DNA of 64,000 bases from Elstera cyanobacteriorum (lineage in GTDB: Bacteria > Pseudomonadota > Alphaproteobacteria > Elsterales > Elsteraceae): assembly GCF_002251735.1 (NCBI RefSeq), contig NZ_NOXS01000034.1:124376-188375 (forward strand), written 5' to 3'. The notes under the pieces are model-generated. The model made no database searches and was not told where the DNA came from. It was given only the letters and a program-made list of their open reading frames with translations. Numbering within the stretch: the stretch's first letter is position 1; each line of letters begins with the position of its first letter. This document shows, in pieces, positions 54,165 through 62,783 of the stretch. A program made the translations under genes and the position numbers.

Positions 54165-55013
54165 ATGGTCCGTGTCCCGCTTTCCCTAACCCGGAGTGAT
54201 CCGCGCCTGCACAGCCCGGTGCTGCAGGGGCTTGCCAATGACCGCCAGCAGGAAATCCTGAAGCTCGCCCGTGCGGCGGGCCGGGTGACGGTGGAGGATT
54301 TGGCGGCGCGCTTCGAAGTGACACCGCAGACCATTCGCAAGGATCTCAACGATCTCTGTGACCGGCGGCTGCTGTCGCGCGTGCATGGCGGCGCGGTGAT
54401 TTCGTCGGGCGTTAGCAACCTCGCCTATCAGGCCCGGCGCTTTGTCGCGCAGGTGGAGAAGGAGGCGATTGGTGCGGCGGCGGCAAAGCATATTCCCAAC
54501 CGCGCCTCGCTGTTCATCAATATCGGCACGACGACGGAAGAAGTGGCGAAAGCCCTGGGCGGGCACGAAGATTTGTTGGTGATTACCAATAATCTCAACG
54601 TCGCGACCCTGCTGTATCCCAACCCCAATATCGATGTGATCGTCGCGGGCGGGCCGGTGCGTCGGTCCGACGGGGCGGTGGTGGGCGAGGCCACGGTGCA
54701 GTTCATTCATCAGTTCAAGGTCGATTACGCCGTCATCGGAGCGTCCGCGATCGATGAAGAGGGTGCGCTTTTGGATTTCGATTACCGGGAAGTGCGCGTT
54801 TCCCGCGCTATTATCGAAAATGCCCGGCACGTTATTCTGGTGGCGGATCGGCTGAAATTCGAACGAACCGCGCCGGTCCGCATTGGTCATGTCTCGGAAA
54901 TCGATCTTTTCGTCACCGACCGGCTGCCGGATGGAAAAATCGCAGAAATCTGCCGCGCGCACTCGGTCGAAGTGGAAGAGGTCGGCAGCTTCGAAGAAGA
55001 GACGGTCGCTTGA
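54165..55013 (+). CDS. glpR: DeoR-family repressor of the glycerol operon (GlpR)
   Basis: A 282-residue DeoR protein. The winged helix is near 25-80 (R-Q-Q-E-I-L-K-L, T-V-E-D-L-A-A-R-F, T-P-Q-T-I-R-K-D-L) and the sugar-phosphate-binding domain follows, with N-I-G-T-T-T-E-E-V near 110. Position just upstream of glpD and the glycerol transporter shows it is GlpR, which probably responds to glycerol 3-phosphate. It carries about 20 extra residues before the helix-turn-helix, so a later start is possible. Confidence 0.9.
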   Translation: MVRVPLSLTRSDPRLHSPVLQGLANDRQQEILKLARAAGRVTVEDLAARFEVTPQTIRKDLNDLCDRRLLSRVHGGAVISSGVSNLAYQARRFVAQVEKEAIGAAAAKHIPNRASLFINIGTTTEEVAKALGGHEDLLVITNNLNVATLLYPNPNIDVIVAGGPVRRSDGAVVGEATVQFIHQFKVDYAVIGASAIDEEGALLDFDYREVRVSRAIIENARHVILVADRLKFERTAPVRIGHVSEIDLFVTDRLPDGKIAEICRAHSVEVEEVGSFEEETVA

Positions 55014-55053
55014 TCGTTGCGAAAATATTGCATCGCACACCCGCGTTTCGGAC

Positions 55054-55082
55054 TTGAGTTCGCGAAAAGGCGCGAATAGGAT
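55054..55082 (+). promoter_or_regulatory. glpD promoter with GlpR operator
   Basis: TTGAGT (55054-55059) and TAGGAT (55077-55082) are 17 bases apart. The spacer is filled by an inverted repeat, TTCGCG (55059-55064) and CGCGAA (55071-55076). Extra TTTCG/CGAAA copies lie nearby (55046, 55089). DeoR-type repressors often bind such TTCG/CGAA repeats. Confidence 0.5.
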
Positions 55083-55151
55083 AAAACGAAATCAAGAAAC
55101 GCGCGGATGAAGCCTGAAGGCGAAACAATCCGCGCTACACGGGGGGAACGG

Positions 55152-56675
55152 ATGGAGCAGGTCTTCGACCTTGCCATCATCGGCGGCGGTATCAACGGCT
55201 GCGGCATCGCGCGCGACGCGGTGGGGCGCGGCTGGTCCGTCTATGTCTGCGAACAGAATGATCTCGCCAGCGGCACGTCCTCCTGGTCCACCAAGCTTAT
55301 CCACGGCGGGTTGCGCTATCTCGAACATTATGAATTCCGGCTGGTGCGCGAAGCGCTGATCGAGCGGGAAATCCTCTGGTCCCTCGCGCCGCACATCATC
55401 TGGCCGCTGCGGTTCGTGCTGCCCCATCATCGGGGTTTGCGCCCGCAATGGCTGCTGCGCCTCGGCCTGTTCCTCTATGATCACATCGGCGGCCGCAAGC
55501 TGCTGCCTGCCACGCGAACGCTTGATCTGACGCGCGATGCGGCGGGCGAACCGCTAAAGCCGGGGTTCACGCGCGGGTTCGAATATTCCGACTGCTGGGT
55601 ACAGGATGCGCGCTTGGTTGTGCTAAACGCGATGGATGCCAAGGCGCGCGGCGCGACCGTGGAAACCGGCACGCGCTTTGTTTCGGCGGAGCGCAAGGCC
55701 GACCGCTGGGTGCTGACCGTGCAGAGCGGCGACGGGGAGCCGAAGCAAATTCAGGCCCGCACCCTTGTGAATGCGGCGGGGCCGTGGGTGGCGGAGGTGC
55801 TGAGCCAGCGCATCCGCTCCAACAGTCAGGCCAAGGTGCGGCTGGTCCAAGGTTCGCACATTGTTGTGCGCAAAATCTTCGATCACGACCGCTGCTATAT
55901 TTTTCAGAATGCCGATGGCCGCATCATCTTCGCGATTCCGTATGAGCGGGAATTTACCCTGATCGGCACCACCGATCAGGATTACCAGGGCGATCCGGCC
56001 AAAGTGGCGGCGACGCCGCAGGAAATCGCGTATCTCTGCGCGGCGGCCTCGGAATATTTCAAGAAGCCGGTACAGGAAAGCGATGTCGTCTGGACCTATT
56101 CCGGCGTCCGCCCGCTCTACGACGATGGCGCCTCGAAAGCGCAGGAAGCGACGCGCGATTATGTGCTGACGCTTGATGCGCCGGGCAGTGCCGCGCCGCT
56201 GCTGTCGGTCTTCGGCGGCAAGATCACTACCTATCGGCGGCTGGCGGAAGCCGTGCTGGACAAGCTCGGCCCCCTGCTGCCGGAAGCCCTGAAAAAGCCG
56301 AAAGGCTGGACCGGCGGCGAGCCGTTGCCCGGCGGCGATTTCCCCGTCACGGGCTTTACCGACCTGCTGGCCGATGTGCAAAAACGCTACCCCTTTCTGG
56401 CCCCTGCGCACGCTTGGCGGCTGGCGCGCACCTATGGCACCCGCGCGCACTTGCTGCTGGGCGGGGCCGATAGCGCCGCCGACCTGGGGCGGAACTTCGG
56501 GGCCGATTTGACCGAACGCGAGGTTCTCTATCTGATGAAACACGAATGGGCGCGCCGGGCGGAGGATATCCTCTGGCGGCGCAGCAAGCTCGGCCTGCAT
56601 CTCTCGGCGGCGGATAGCGCGGCGCTCGATCAGTATATGGCGGCGGCAGCGAAAGCGGCGGAGGGCGCAGCATGA
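55152..56675 (+). CDS. glpD: Aerobic glycerol-3-phosphate dehydrogenase
   Basis: A 507-residue FAD enzyme. The dinucleotide fold begins I-I-G-G-G-I-N-G-C-G-I-A (about 8-19), with L-I-H-G-G-L-R-Y-L-E near 49-58 and the C-terminal helical domain after about 385. It oxidises glycerol 3-phosphate to dihydroxyacetone phosphate at the inner membrane and passes electrons to quinone. ATG 55152, after GGGGGGAA, gives the family start; an earlier ATG at 55107 adds 15 unrelated residues. Its TGA overlaps the glpS ATG. Confidence 0.95.
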   Translation: MEQVFDLAIIGGGINGCGIARDAVGRGWSVYVCEQNDLASGTSSWSTKLIHGGLRYLEHYEFRLVREALIEREILWSLAPHIIWPLRFVLPHHRGLRPQWLLRLGLFLYDHIGGRKLLPATRTLDLTRDAAGEPLKPGFTRGFEYSDCWVQDARLVVLNAMDAKARGATVETGTRFVSAERKADRWVLTVQSGDGEPKQIQARTLVNAAGPWVAEVLSQRIRSNSQAKVRLVQGSHIVVRKIFDHDRCYIFQNADGRIIFAIPYEREFTLIGTTDQDYQGDPAKVAATPQEIAYLCAAASEYFKKPVQESDVVWTYSGVRPLYDDGASKAQEATRDYVLTLDAPGSAAPLLSVFGGKITTYRRLAEAVLDKLGPLLPEALKKPKGWTGGEPLPGGDFPVTGFTDLLADVQKRYPFLAPAHAWRLARTYGTRAHLLLGGADSAADLGRNFGADLTEREVLYLMKHEWARRAEDILWRRSKLGLHLSAADSAALDQYMAAAAKAAEGAA

Positions 56676-57748
56676 GCCTGACCCTCACCGGCATTGGTAA
56701 GCGGGTCGCGGGCGAGGATCATATCCGCGACGTCTCCCTGACCCTGGCGCATGGCACGGTGAACGTGCTGCTCGGCCCAACCTTGTCGGGCAAGACCAGC
56801 CTGATGCGGCTGATGGCCGGGCTGGATAAGCCGACCGCGGGCACGATGACCTTCGACGGGCGCGATATCACGGGCCTCGACGTGCGCAAGCGCTCGGTGG
56901 CGATGGTCTATCAGCAGTTCATCAATTACCCGACGCTTACGGTGTTCGAAAATATCGTCTCGCCGCTGCGGGTGGCGGGGGCATCGAAGGCCGAGATCGA
57001 GAAGCGGGGCCAGGAAGCGGCGGCGCTGCTACGCCTGACGCCGTACCTCGACCGCACGCCGTTACAGCTTTCCGGTGGCCAGCAGCAGCGCACGGCCATC
57101 GCCCGCGCGCTGGTGAAAGGCGCCGATCTGGTGCTGATGGACGAGCCGCTGGCGAACCTCGATTATAAACTGCGCGAAGAATTGCGCGAAGAACTGCCCC
57201 GCCTGTTTGCGGCGACTGGCAGTATCTTTGTGTACGCCACCACCGAACCCACGGAAGCGCTACTGCTCGGCGGCCATACCGCCACCCTGTGGGAGGGGCG
57301 GGTGACGCAGTTCGGGCGCACCGCAGAAATCTACCGCACCCCTCGCGATCTGATTACCGCGAAGGTCCTGTCCGATCCGCCGCTGAATACGGTGTCGGTG
57401 GCGAAGAGCGGCAATACCTACCGGCTGCCGGATGGGTCGAGTTTCGAAACCGGGCGTTTCCAGGTGGCCGATGGCGCCTATCTGATCGGTTTCCGCGCCC
57501 ATCACGCCCGCCTGTCCGACGCGCCGGGGCTGCATCTGGCCGGTCACGTCGCCGTGTCGGAAATTACCGGATCGGAAAGCTATATCCATGTCGATGCCGG
57601 GGCCGACCGTTGGGTGGCACTTGCATCCGGCGTGGTGAAGGTCGATCCCGGCGCGCCGATCCGCCTATCGCTCGATCCGCAGCATCTTTTCCTTTTCTCG
57701 CCGTCCGGTGCGCTGGTTGCAGCCGCCGACGCGGCCCCGGTTGCGTGA
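56672..57748 (+). CDS. glpS: Glycerol ABC transporter ATPase GlpS
   Basis: A 358-residue UgpC/MalK-type ATPase with a C-terminal OB-like regulatory domain (about 235-355). Walker A is G-P-T-L-S-G-K-T-S near 32-40, the signature L-S-G-G-Q is at 133-137 and Walker B ends M-D-E-P near 155. The switch histidine of Y-V-T-H-D is replaced by T191. It pairs with GlpT to power import. This arrangement matches the rhizobial glpSTPQUV transporter. It overlaps the glpD stop. Confidence 0.92.
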   Translation: MSLTLTGIGKRVAGEDHIRDVSLTLAHGTVNVLLGPTLSGKTSLMRLMAGLDKPTAGTMTFDGRDITGLDVRKRSVAMVYQQFINYPTLTVFENIVSPLRVAGASKAEIEKRGQEAAALLRLTPYLDRTPLQLSGGQQQRTAIARALVKGADLVLMDEPLANLDYKLREELREELPRLFAATGSIFVYATTEPTEALLLGGHTATLWEGRVTQFGRTAEIYRTPRDLITAKVLSDPPLNTVSVAKSGNTYRLPDGSSFETGRFQVADGAYLIGFRAHHARLSDAPGLHLAGHVAVSEITGSESYIHVDAGADRWVALASGVVKVDPGAPIRLSLDPQHLFLFSPSGALVAAADAAPVA

Positions 57749-57755
57749 GGCGATC

Positions 57756-58850
57756 ATGGCCCGTATCGACCTGCAAGACCTCGCCCATTCCTATCACCCC
57801 AACCCGGCGTCGGACGCGGATTACGCACTGAAGCCGATGAACCGGGTGTGGCAGGACGGGGGGGCTTATGCGCTGCTCGGCCCGTCGGGCTGCGGCAAGA
57901 CCACTTTGCTTAACATCATCTCTGGCCTGCTGGTGCCGTCGCGCGGGAAAATCCTGTTCGACGGGGTGGATGTTTCGACCCTGCCGACCGAAAAGCGCAA
58001 CATCGCTCAGGTGTTCCAGTTCCCGGTCATCTACGACACGATGAGCGTTTACGACAATCTCGCCTTCCCCCTGCGCAACCGGAAAGTCCCGGAAAAGCAG
58101 GTGGACGCCCGCGTGCGCGAGATTGCCGGGATGCTCGACCTCGCCCGCGACCTGTCGCGCCCGGCGACCGGTCTGACGGCGGATGCCAAGCAAAAGATTT
58201 CGCTGGGGCGCGGCCTTGTCCGCTCCGACGTGGCGGCGATTCTGTTCGACGAACCGTTGACGGTGATTGATCCCCACCTCAAGTGGGAACTGCGCTCCAA
58301 GATCAAGGAACTGCATCGGCGATTACCGATCACCTTGATCTATGTGACGCACGATCAGACCGAAGCGCTGACCATCGCCGATCAGGTCGTCGTTATGTAC
58401 GACGGCGGCGTGGTGCAAAGCGGCACGCCGGAAGATTTGTTCGAACGGCCCGACCATACGTTCGTCGGTAAATTCATCGGCTCGCCGGGGATGAACGTCC
58501 TGCCGTGCCGCTTGGAGGGCGCAACCGCTTATATCGGCGATCAAGCGGTCGCCGTTCCGCCGGTTGGAACGCCGACGCGCGGCGAAGCCCTCGAACTTGG
58601 CGTGCGCCCGGAATATTGCACCCTCGCCCCCGCTGGGGCCGGGCTGCCGGTGCAGATCACCCGGATCGATGATCTTGGCCGCGTCCGGCTGGCCCGCGTG
58701 ACCCTGGCCGGGCAGCCAATGATTGCGACGGTTCCCGATGGGGTGGCGATCAACGGCAGTGAGGCGAGCGTGACCTTCGATCCGCGCGCCCTGCATCTTT
58801 ACGAAGGCGGCTTCCGTCTTCAGCCCGCGTCTGGGGGGCATCATGGATAA
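57756..58850 (+). CDS. glpT: Glycerol ABC transporter ATPase GlpT
   Basis: A 364-residue ATPase of the same type, not the unrelated glycerol-3-phosphate antiporter of that name. Walker A is G-P-S-G-C-G-K-T-T near 42-50, the switch H199 is present, but the signature is degenerate: L140-T-A-D-A-K replaces L-S-G-G-Q. It complements GlpS, which has the signature but lacks the switch histidine. ATG 57756 follows a short gap after glpS. Its end overlaps the glpP start by eight bases. Confidence 0.92.
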   Translation: MARIDLQDLAHSYHPNPASDADYALKPMNRVWQDGGAYALLGPSGCGKTTLLNIISGLLVPSRGKILFDGVDVSTLPTEKRNIAQVFQFPVIYDTMSVYDNLAFPLRNRKVPEKQVDARVREIAGMLDLARDLSRPATGLTADAKQKISLGRGLVRSDVAAILFDEPLTVIDPHLKWELRSKIKELHRRLPITLIYVTHDQTEALTIADQVVVMYDGGVVQSGTPEDLFERPDHTFVGKFIGSPGMNVLPCRLEGATAYIGDQAVAVPPVGTPTRGEALELGVRPEYCTLAPAGAGLPVQITRIDDLGRVRLARVTLAGQPMIATVPDGVAINGSEASVTFDPRALHLYEGGFRLQPASGGHHG

Positions 58851-59730
58851 GACCGAAAACAACAAAGCCTGGCTGCTGGTGCTGCCGGTCTTCCTGACCG
58901 TGGCCTTCAGCGCGATTCTGCCGTTGATGACGGTGGTGAATTATTCCGTCCAGGATACGTTCGGGAATAATCAGTTCTTCTGGAATGGGATTGGCTGGTT
59001 TGCGGAACTGCTGAACCCGTCCAGCGATCTCGGCGGGCGCTTCTTCGATGCGCTGTGGCGGAACCTTCTATTCTCCGGGATCATTCTCGCGATCGAAGTA
59101 CCGCTGGGTATCGCGGTGGCGCTGGCCATGCCGCGCCAGGGCTGGACGGTGGCGGCGTGCTTGATCGTTATGGCCTTGCCGTTGCTCGTTCCCTGGAACG
59201 TCGTCGGCACCATCTGGCAGGTCTTCGCGCGGTCGGACATTGGGTTGTTCGGGGCGGTCGTGAACGGCCTCGGCATCAACTACAACTATACGCAGAATGC
59301 GCTGTCGGCCTGGGCGACCGTGATTATCATGGACGTGTGGCACTGGACCTCGCTGGTCGCGCTGCTGTCCTATGCTGGGTTGAAGTCGATCCCCGACGCC
59401 TATTATCAGGCGGCGCGCATCGACGGCGCCTCGCGCTTTGCCGTGTTCTGGAAGATCCAACTGCCCAAAATGCGCCGCGTGCTGCTGATCGCCGTGCTGC
59501 TACGCTTTATGGATAGCTTCATGATCTATACCGAGCCTTTCGTCGTCACGGGCGGCGGGCCGGGCAATTCCACCACCTTCCTCTCCATCGATCTCGTGAA
59601 GTTGGCGCTGGGTCAGTTCGACCTCGGCAAGGCCGCCGCGCTGTCGATCGTCTACAACCTCATCGTGCTGTCCGTCTGCTGGGTCTTCTATACCGTGATG
59701 ACCCAGATGGACGCGCCGCGGAGGAAATGA
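58843..59730 (+). CDS. glpP: Glycerol ABC transporter permease GlpP
   Basis: A 295-residue permease of the MalF/UgpA class with six membrane segments. The cytoplasmic EAA loop that docks to the ATPase is near 185-205 (A-A-R-I-D-G-A-S-R-F-A-V-F-W-K). It pairs with GlpQ. It overlaps both glpT and glpQ, which keeps subunit production balanced. Confidence 0.92.
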   Translation: MDKTENNKAWLLVLPVFLTVAFSAILPLMTVVNYSVQDTFGNNQFFWNGIGWFAELLNPSSDLGGRFFDALWRNLLFSGIILAIEVPLGIAVALAMPRQGWTVAACLIVMALPLLVPWNVVGTIWQVFARSDIGLFGAVVNGLGINYNYTQNALSAWATVIIMDVWHWTSLVALLSYAGLKSIPDAYYQAARIDGASRFAVFWKIQLPKMRRVLLIAVLLRFMDSFMIYTEPFVVTGGGPGNSTTFLSIDLVKLALGQFDLGKAAALSIVYNLIVLSVCWVFYTVMTQMDAPRRK

Positions 59731-60530
59731 CCATGCTCACCCGCCGCCTTGTGATGGGCTTTTACCTGCTGTTCTTGCTGCTGCCGATCTACTGGCTCAT
59801 CAACATGAGCCTGAAGACGAACAGCGAGATCATCTCCGGCTTCACCCTGTGGCCTCATACGCTGACGTTTGATAATTACATCAAGATTTTCACCGATGCG
59901 TCCTGGTACTCGGGCTATCTCAACTCGTTGAAGTATGTGGCGATCAATACGGTGGTCTCCATCGCCCTCGCCCTGCCTGCCGCCTATGCTTTCTCGCGCT
60001 ACCGCTTCTTGGGCGATAAGCATCTGTTCTTCTGGCTGCTGTCCAACCGTATGGCGCCACCTGCCGTTTTCGCGCTGCCCTTCTTCAATCTTTATTCGGC
60101 GATTGGGCTGTTCGATACGCCCTTTGCCGTCGCGCTGGCCCACTGCCTGTTCAACATCCCGCTCGCCGTGTGGATTTTGGAAGGGTTCATGTCGGGCGTG
60201 CCGAAGGAGATTGACGAGACGGCCTATATCGACGGCTACAGCTTCCCGCGCTTTTTCGTGAAGATCTTCATGCCGATGATCGCGTCGGGCATCGGGGTGT
60301 CGGCCTTCTTCTGCTTCATGTTTTCCTGGGTCGAGCTGCTGCTGGCGCGCACGCTGACCAGTGTGGATACGAAACCCATCGCCGCCACGATGACGCGCAC
60401 AATCTCCGCCGCCGGGATGGACTGGGGCCTCTTGGCCGCCGCCGGGGTGCTGACGATGGTGCCCGGCGCCATCGTCATCTGGTTCGTGCGTAATTACATC
60501 GCCAAGGGCTTTGCCCTCGGGCGGGTTTAA
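59727..60530 (+). CDS. glpQ: Glycerol ABC transporter permease GlpQ
   Basis: A 267-residue permease of the MalG/UgpE class with six membrane segments and the EAA motif E-T-A-Y-I-D-G-Y-S-F-P-R-F-F near 165-178. It is the second half of the import channel. The ATG overlaps the glpP stop (ATGA). It should not be confused with the glycerophosphodiester phosphodiesterase GlpQ of enterics. Confidence 0.92.
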   Translation: MTMLTRRLVMGFYLLFLLLPIYWLINMSLKTNSEIISGFTLWPHTLTFDNYIKIFTDASWYSGYLNSLKYVAINTVVSIALALPAAYAFSRYRFLGDKHLFFWLLSNRMAPPAVFALPFFNLYSAIGLFDTPFAVALAHCLFNIPLAVWILEGFMSGVPKEIDETAYIDGYSFPRFFVKIFMPMIASGIGVSAFFCFMFSWVELLLARTLTSVDTKPIAATMTRTISAAGMDWGLLAAAGVLTMVPGAIVIWFVRNYIAKGFALGRV

Positions 60531-60541
60531 GGAGAACCGTC

Positions 60542-60823
60542 ATGGACCATTTCGCCTGGATGGCCTGGACGTGGCAGACGGCCCTGTTTTTTGGGGGGAT
60601 TCTGACCCTCCTCGTCACCCTCACGCTTTTGGCCCTGTTCCGGCCGGAGATTGAACGGGTCGGCGTCTTGCGCATCCCCACGACGCGCGGTGACCGGCTG
60701 TTCATCTCTCTTCTGGGCAGCGCCTTCATCCATCTCGCCTGGCTGGGGCTGATTTCGCCCGAGGTCTGGTGGGCTTCCGGGGTTTCCCTTGTTTATGCCG
60801 CAGCGGTGTTTCGCTGGGTTTAG
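60542..60823 (+). CDS. glpU: Small integral membrane protein GlpU (DUF2160)
   Basis: A 93-residue protein with three hydrophobic segments (about 15-37, 53-70 and 74-90). It matches DUF2160, the small GlpU component found only in this glycerol operon type. Its precise role is not known, but its fixed position between glpQ and glpV suggests a part in transport or assembly. GGAGAACC precedes the ATG. Confidence 0.88.
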   Translation: MDHFAWMAWTWQTALFFGGILTLLVTLTLLALFRPEIERVGVLRIPTTRGDRLFISLLGSAFIHLAWLGLISPEVWWASGVSLVYAAAVFRWV

Positions 60824-60886
60824 GGAACTTTGGGTAACAAGACCGGAGAGAACCGGCACTAACGAACCATAAACAGGAGGACGCCG

Positions 60887-62629
60887 ATGACCCGTAATCT
60901 AATCGTCTCCGTCTCGACCGCCGCGATGCTGTTCGCATCGGCGTCGGCATGGGCGGATATGGAAGCCGCAAAGCGCTGGATCGACAATGAATTCCAGCCC
61001 TCGACGCTCTCGAAAGAAGAGCAGTTGAAGGAACTGGAATGGTTCATCAAAGCGGCGGAACCGTTCAAAGGCATGGAAATCAACGTGGTGTCGGAAACGA
61101 TCACCACGCACGAATATGAAGCCAAGGTGCTGGCGAAGGCCTTTTCCGAAATCACCGGGATCAAGCTGACCCACGATCTGATTCAGGAAGGCGACGTCGT
61201 CGAAAAAATTCAGACCCAGATGCAGTCGGGTAAGAATATTTACGACGCCTGGATCAACGACTCCGACCTGATCGGCACCCACTTCCGCTATAAGCAGGCC
61301 ATTCCGCTGACCGACTGGATGGCGGGCGAAGGCAAGGACGTGACGCTGCCGTCGCTGGATGTGAACGACTTCATCGGCAAGTCCTTCACCACGGCGCCGG
61401 ACGGGAAGATGTATCAGATCCCCGACCAGCAGTTCGCGAACCTTTATTGGTTCCGCTACGATTGGTTCACCCGCGCCGACCTGAAGGAAAAGTTCAAGGC
61501 CAAATATGGCTATGAACTGGGCGTACCGGTGAATTGGTCGGCTTATGAAGACATCGCCGAATTCTTCACCAACGATGTGAAGGAAATCGACGGCGTTAAA
61601 GTCTATGGCCACATGGACTACGGCAAGAAAGACCCGTCGCTGGGCTGGCGCTTCACCGATGCGTGGCTGTCGATGGCAGGGAACGGCGATAAGGGCATTC
61701 CGAACGGTCTGCCGGTCGATGAATGGGGTATCCGCATGGATGGCTGCCGCCCGGTCGGCTCCTCCATCGAACGCGGGGGCGATACCAACGGCCCGGCGGC
61801 GGTCTACTCCATCACCAAATATCTGGAATGGCTGAAGAAATATGCCCCGCCCCAGGCGCAGGGCATGACCTTCTCGGAAGCCGGGCCGGTGCCGGCCCAG
61901 GGCAATATCGCCCAGCAGATGTTCTGGTACACCGCTTTCACCGCCGACATGGTGAAGCCGGGTCTGGCGGTGATGAATGCCGATGGGACGCCGAAATGGC
62001 GTATGGCCCCGTCGCCGAAAGGGTCTTACTGGAAAGACGGCATGAAGCTGGGGTACCAGGATGCCGGTTCGTGGACGCTGCTGAAGTCCACGCCGCTGGA
62101 TCGCCGCAAGGCCGCCTGGCTCTATGCCCAGTTCACCATTGCCAAGACCACCAGCTTGAAGAAGAGCCACGTGGGCCTGACCTTCATCCGCGAAACGGAT
62201 ATTTGGGATAAGAGCTTCACGGAACGCGCCAATAAGCTGGGTGGCCTTGTCGAATTCTACCGCTCGCCCGCGCGCGTGCAGTGGACGCCGACGGGGAACA
62301 ATGTGCCGGATTATCCGAAGCTGGCGCAGCTCTGGTGGCAGAACATCGGCGATGCTTCCTCGGGCGCGAAAACCCCGCAAGCGGCGATGGACGCCCTGGC
62401 GGCAGCGCAGGATTCGGTGCTGGAACGGCTTGAACGCGCCAATGTTCAAGGCGAATGCGGGCCGAAGCTGAACCCGAAGACCTCGGCGGAAGATTGGTTC
62501 AAGAAGGCCGAAGCGGCGGGCACCATCGCACCGCAGCGGAAACTTCAGAACGAAAAGCCGAAGGGCGAAACGGTCGATTACGACACGCTGATCAAGTCGT
62601 GGCCGGCAACGCCGCCGAAGAAGGGCTAA
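60887..62629 (+). CDS. glpV: Glycerol ABC transporter substrate-binding protein GlpV
   Basis: A 580-residue periplasmic binding protein with a signal peptide (1-24, ending S-A-W-A). It is long for this class, typical of GlpV. The glycerol-binding site cannot be mapped by eye. AGGAGG lies seven bases before the ATG. The operon ends here; copy B of the palindromic repeat and a terminator follow. No glycerol kinase gene is present in the window. Confidence 0.92.
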   Translation: MTRNLIVSVSTAAMLFASASAWADMEAAKRWIDNEFQPSTLSKEEQLKELEWFIKAAEPFKGMEINVVSETITTHEYEAKVLAKAFSEITGIKLTHDLIQEGDVVEKIQTQMQSGKNIYDAWINDSDLIGTHFRYKQAIPLTDWMAGEGKDVTLPSLDVNDFIGKSFTTAPDGKMYQIPDQQFANLYWFRYDWFTRADLKEKFKAKYGYELGVPVNWSAYEDIAEFFTNDVKEIDGVKVYGHMDYGKKDPSLGWRFTDAWLSMAGNGDKGIPNGLPVDEWGIRMDGCRPVGSSIERGGDTNGPAAVYSITKYLEWLKKYAPPQAQGMTFSEAGPVPAQGNIAQQMFWYTAFTADMVKPGLAVMNADGTPKWRMAPSPKGSYWKDGMKLGYQDAGSWTLLKSTPLDRRKAAWLYAQFTIAKTTSLKKSHVGLTFIRETDIWDKSFTERANKLGGLVEFYRSPARVQWTPTGNNVPDYPKLAQLWWQNIGDASSGAKTPQAAMDALAAAQDSVLERLERANVQGECGPKLNPKTSAEDWFKKAEAAGTIAPQRKLQNEKPKGETVDYDTLIKSWPATPPKKG

Positions 62630-62640
62630 GCCTTTCTAGC

Positions 62641-62743
62641 GCAAATCCCGAGCGGGTGGGCTCACCCGCGACGACGCATTTGCAGAAAAACAATAGTTTA
62701 GAGTGGTTGACGCGAGCCTAAGCGAACGGAAACCACTCTAAAC
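62641..62743 (+). repeat. Dispersed palindromic element, copy B
   Basis: A 43-base block (62641-62683) begins GCAAAT and ends ATTTGC, with a perfect GCGGGTG/CACCCGC hairpin inside (62653-62670). It is followed by a 13-bp perfect inverted repeat, GTTTAGAGTGGTT (62696-62708) and AACCACTCTAAAC (62731-62743). Copy A at 30466-30561 matches the block with two differences and has a stem changed on both sides. An A-run (62685-62689) makes the stem terminator-like for the minus-strand TetR gene. Confidence 0.88.
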
Positions 62744-62754
62744 AGACCTCTCTG

Positions 62755-62783
62755 GGGCGCTTCATGCGGGAAGCGCCCTTTTT
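62755..62783 (+). terminator. Terminator of the glycerol operon
   Basis: GGGCGCTT (62755-62762) pairs with AAGCGCCC (62771-62778) around an eight-base loop, followed by TTTTTATTTT. The T-run overlaps the stop of the convergent TetR gene. Confidence 0.8.

Noticed and set aside
60899-62449. Long minus-strand open frame across glpV
   Set aside because: Shadow of the glpV coding frame; no recognisable protein.
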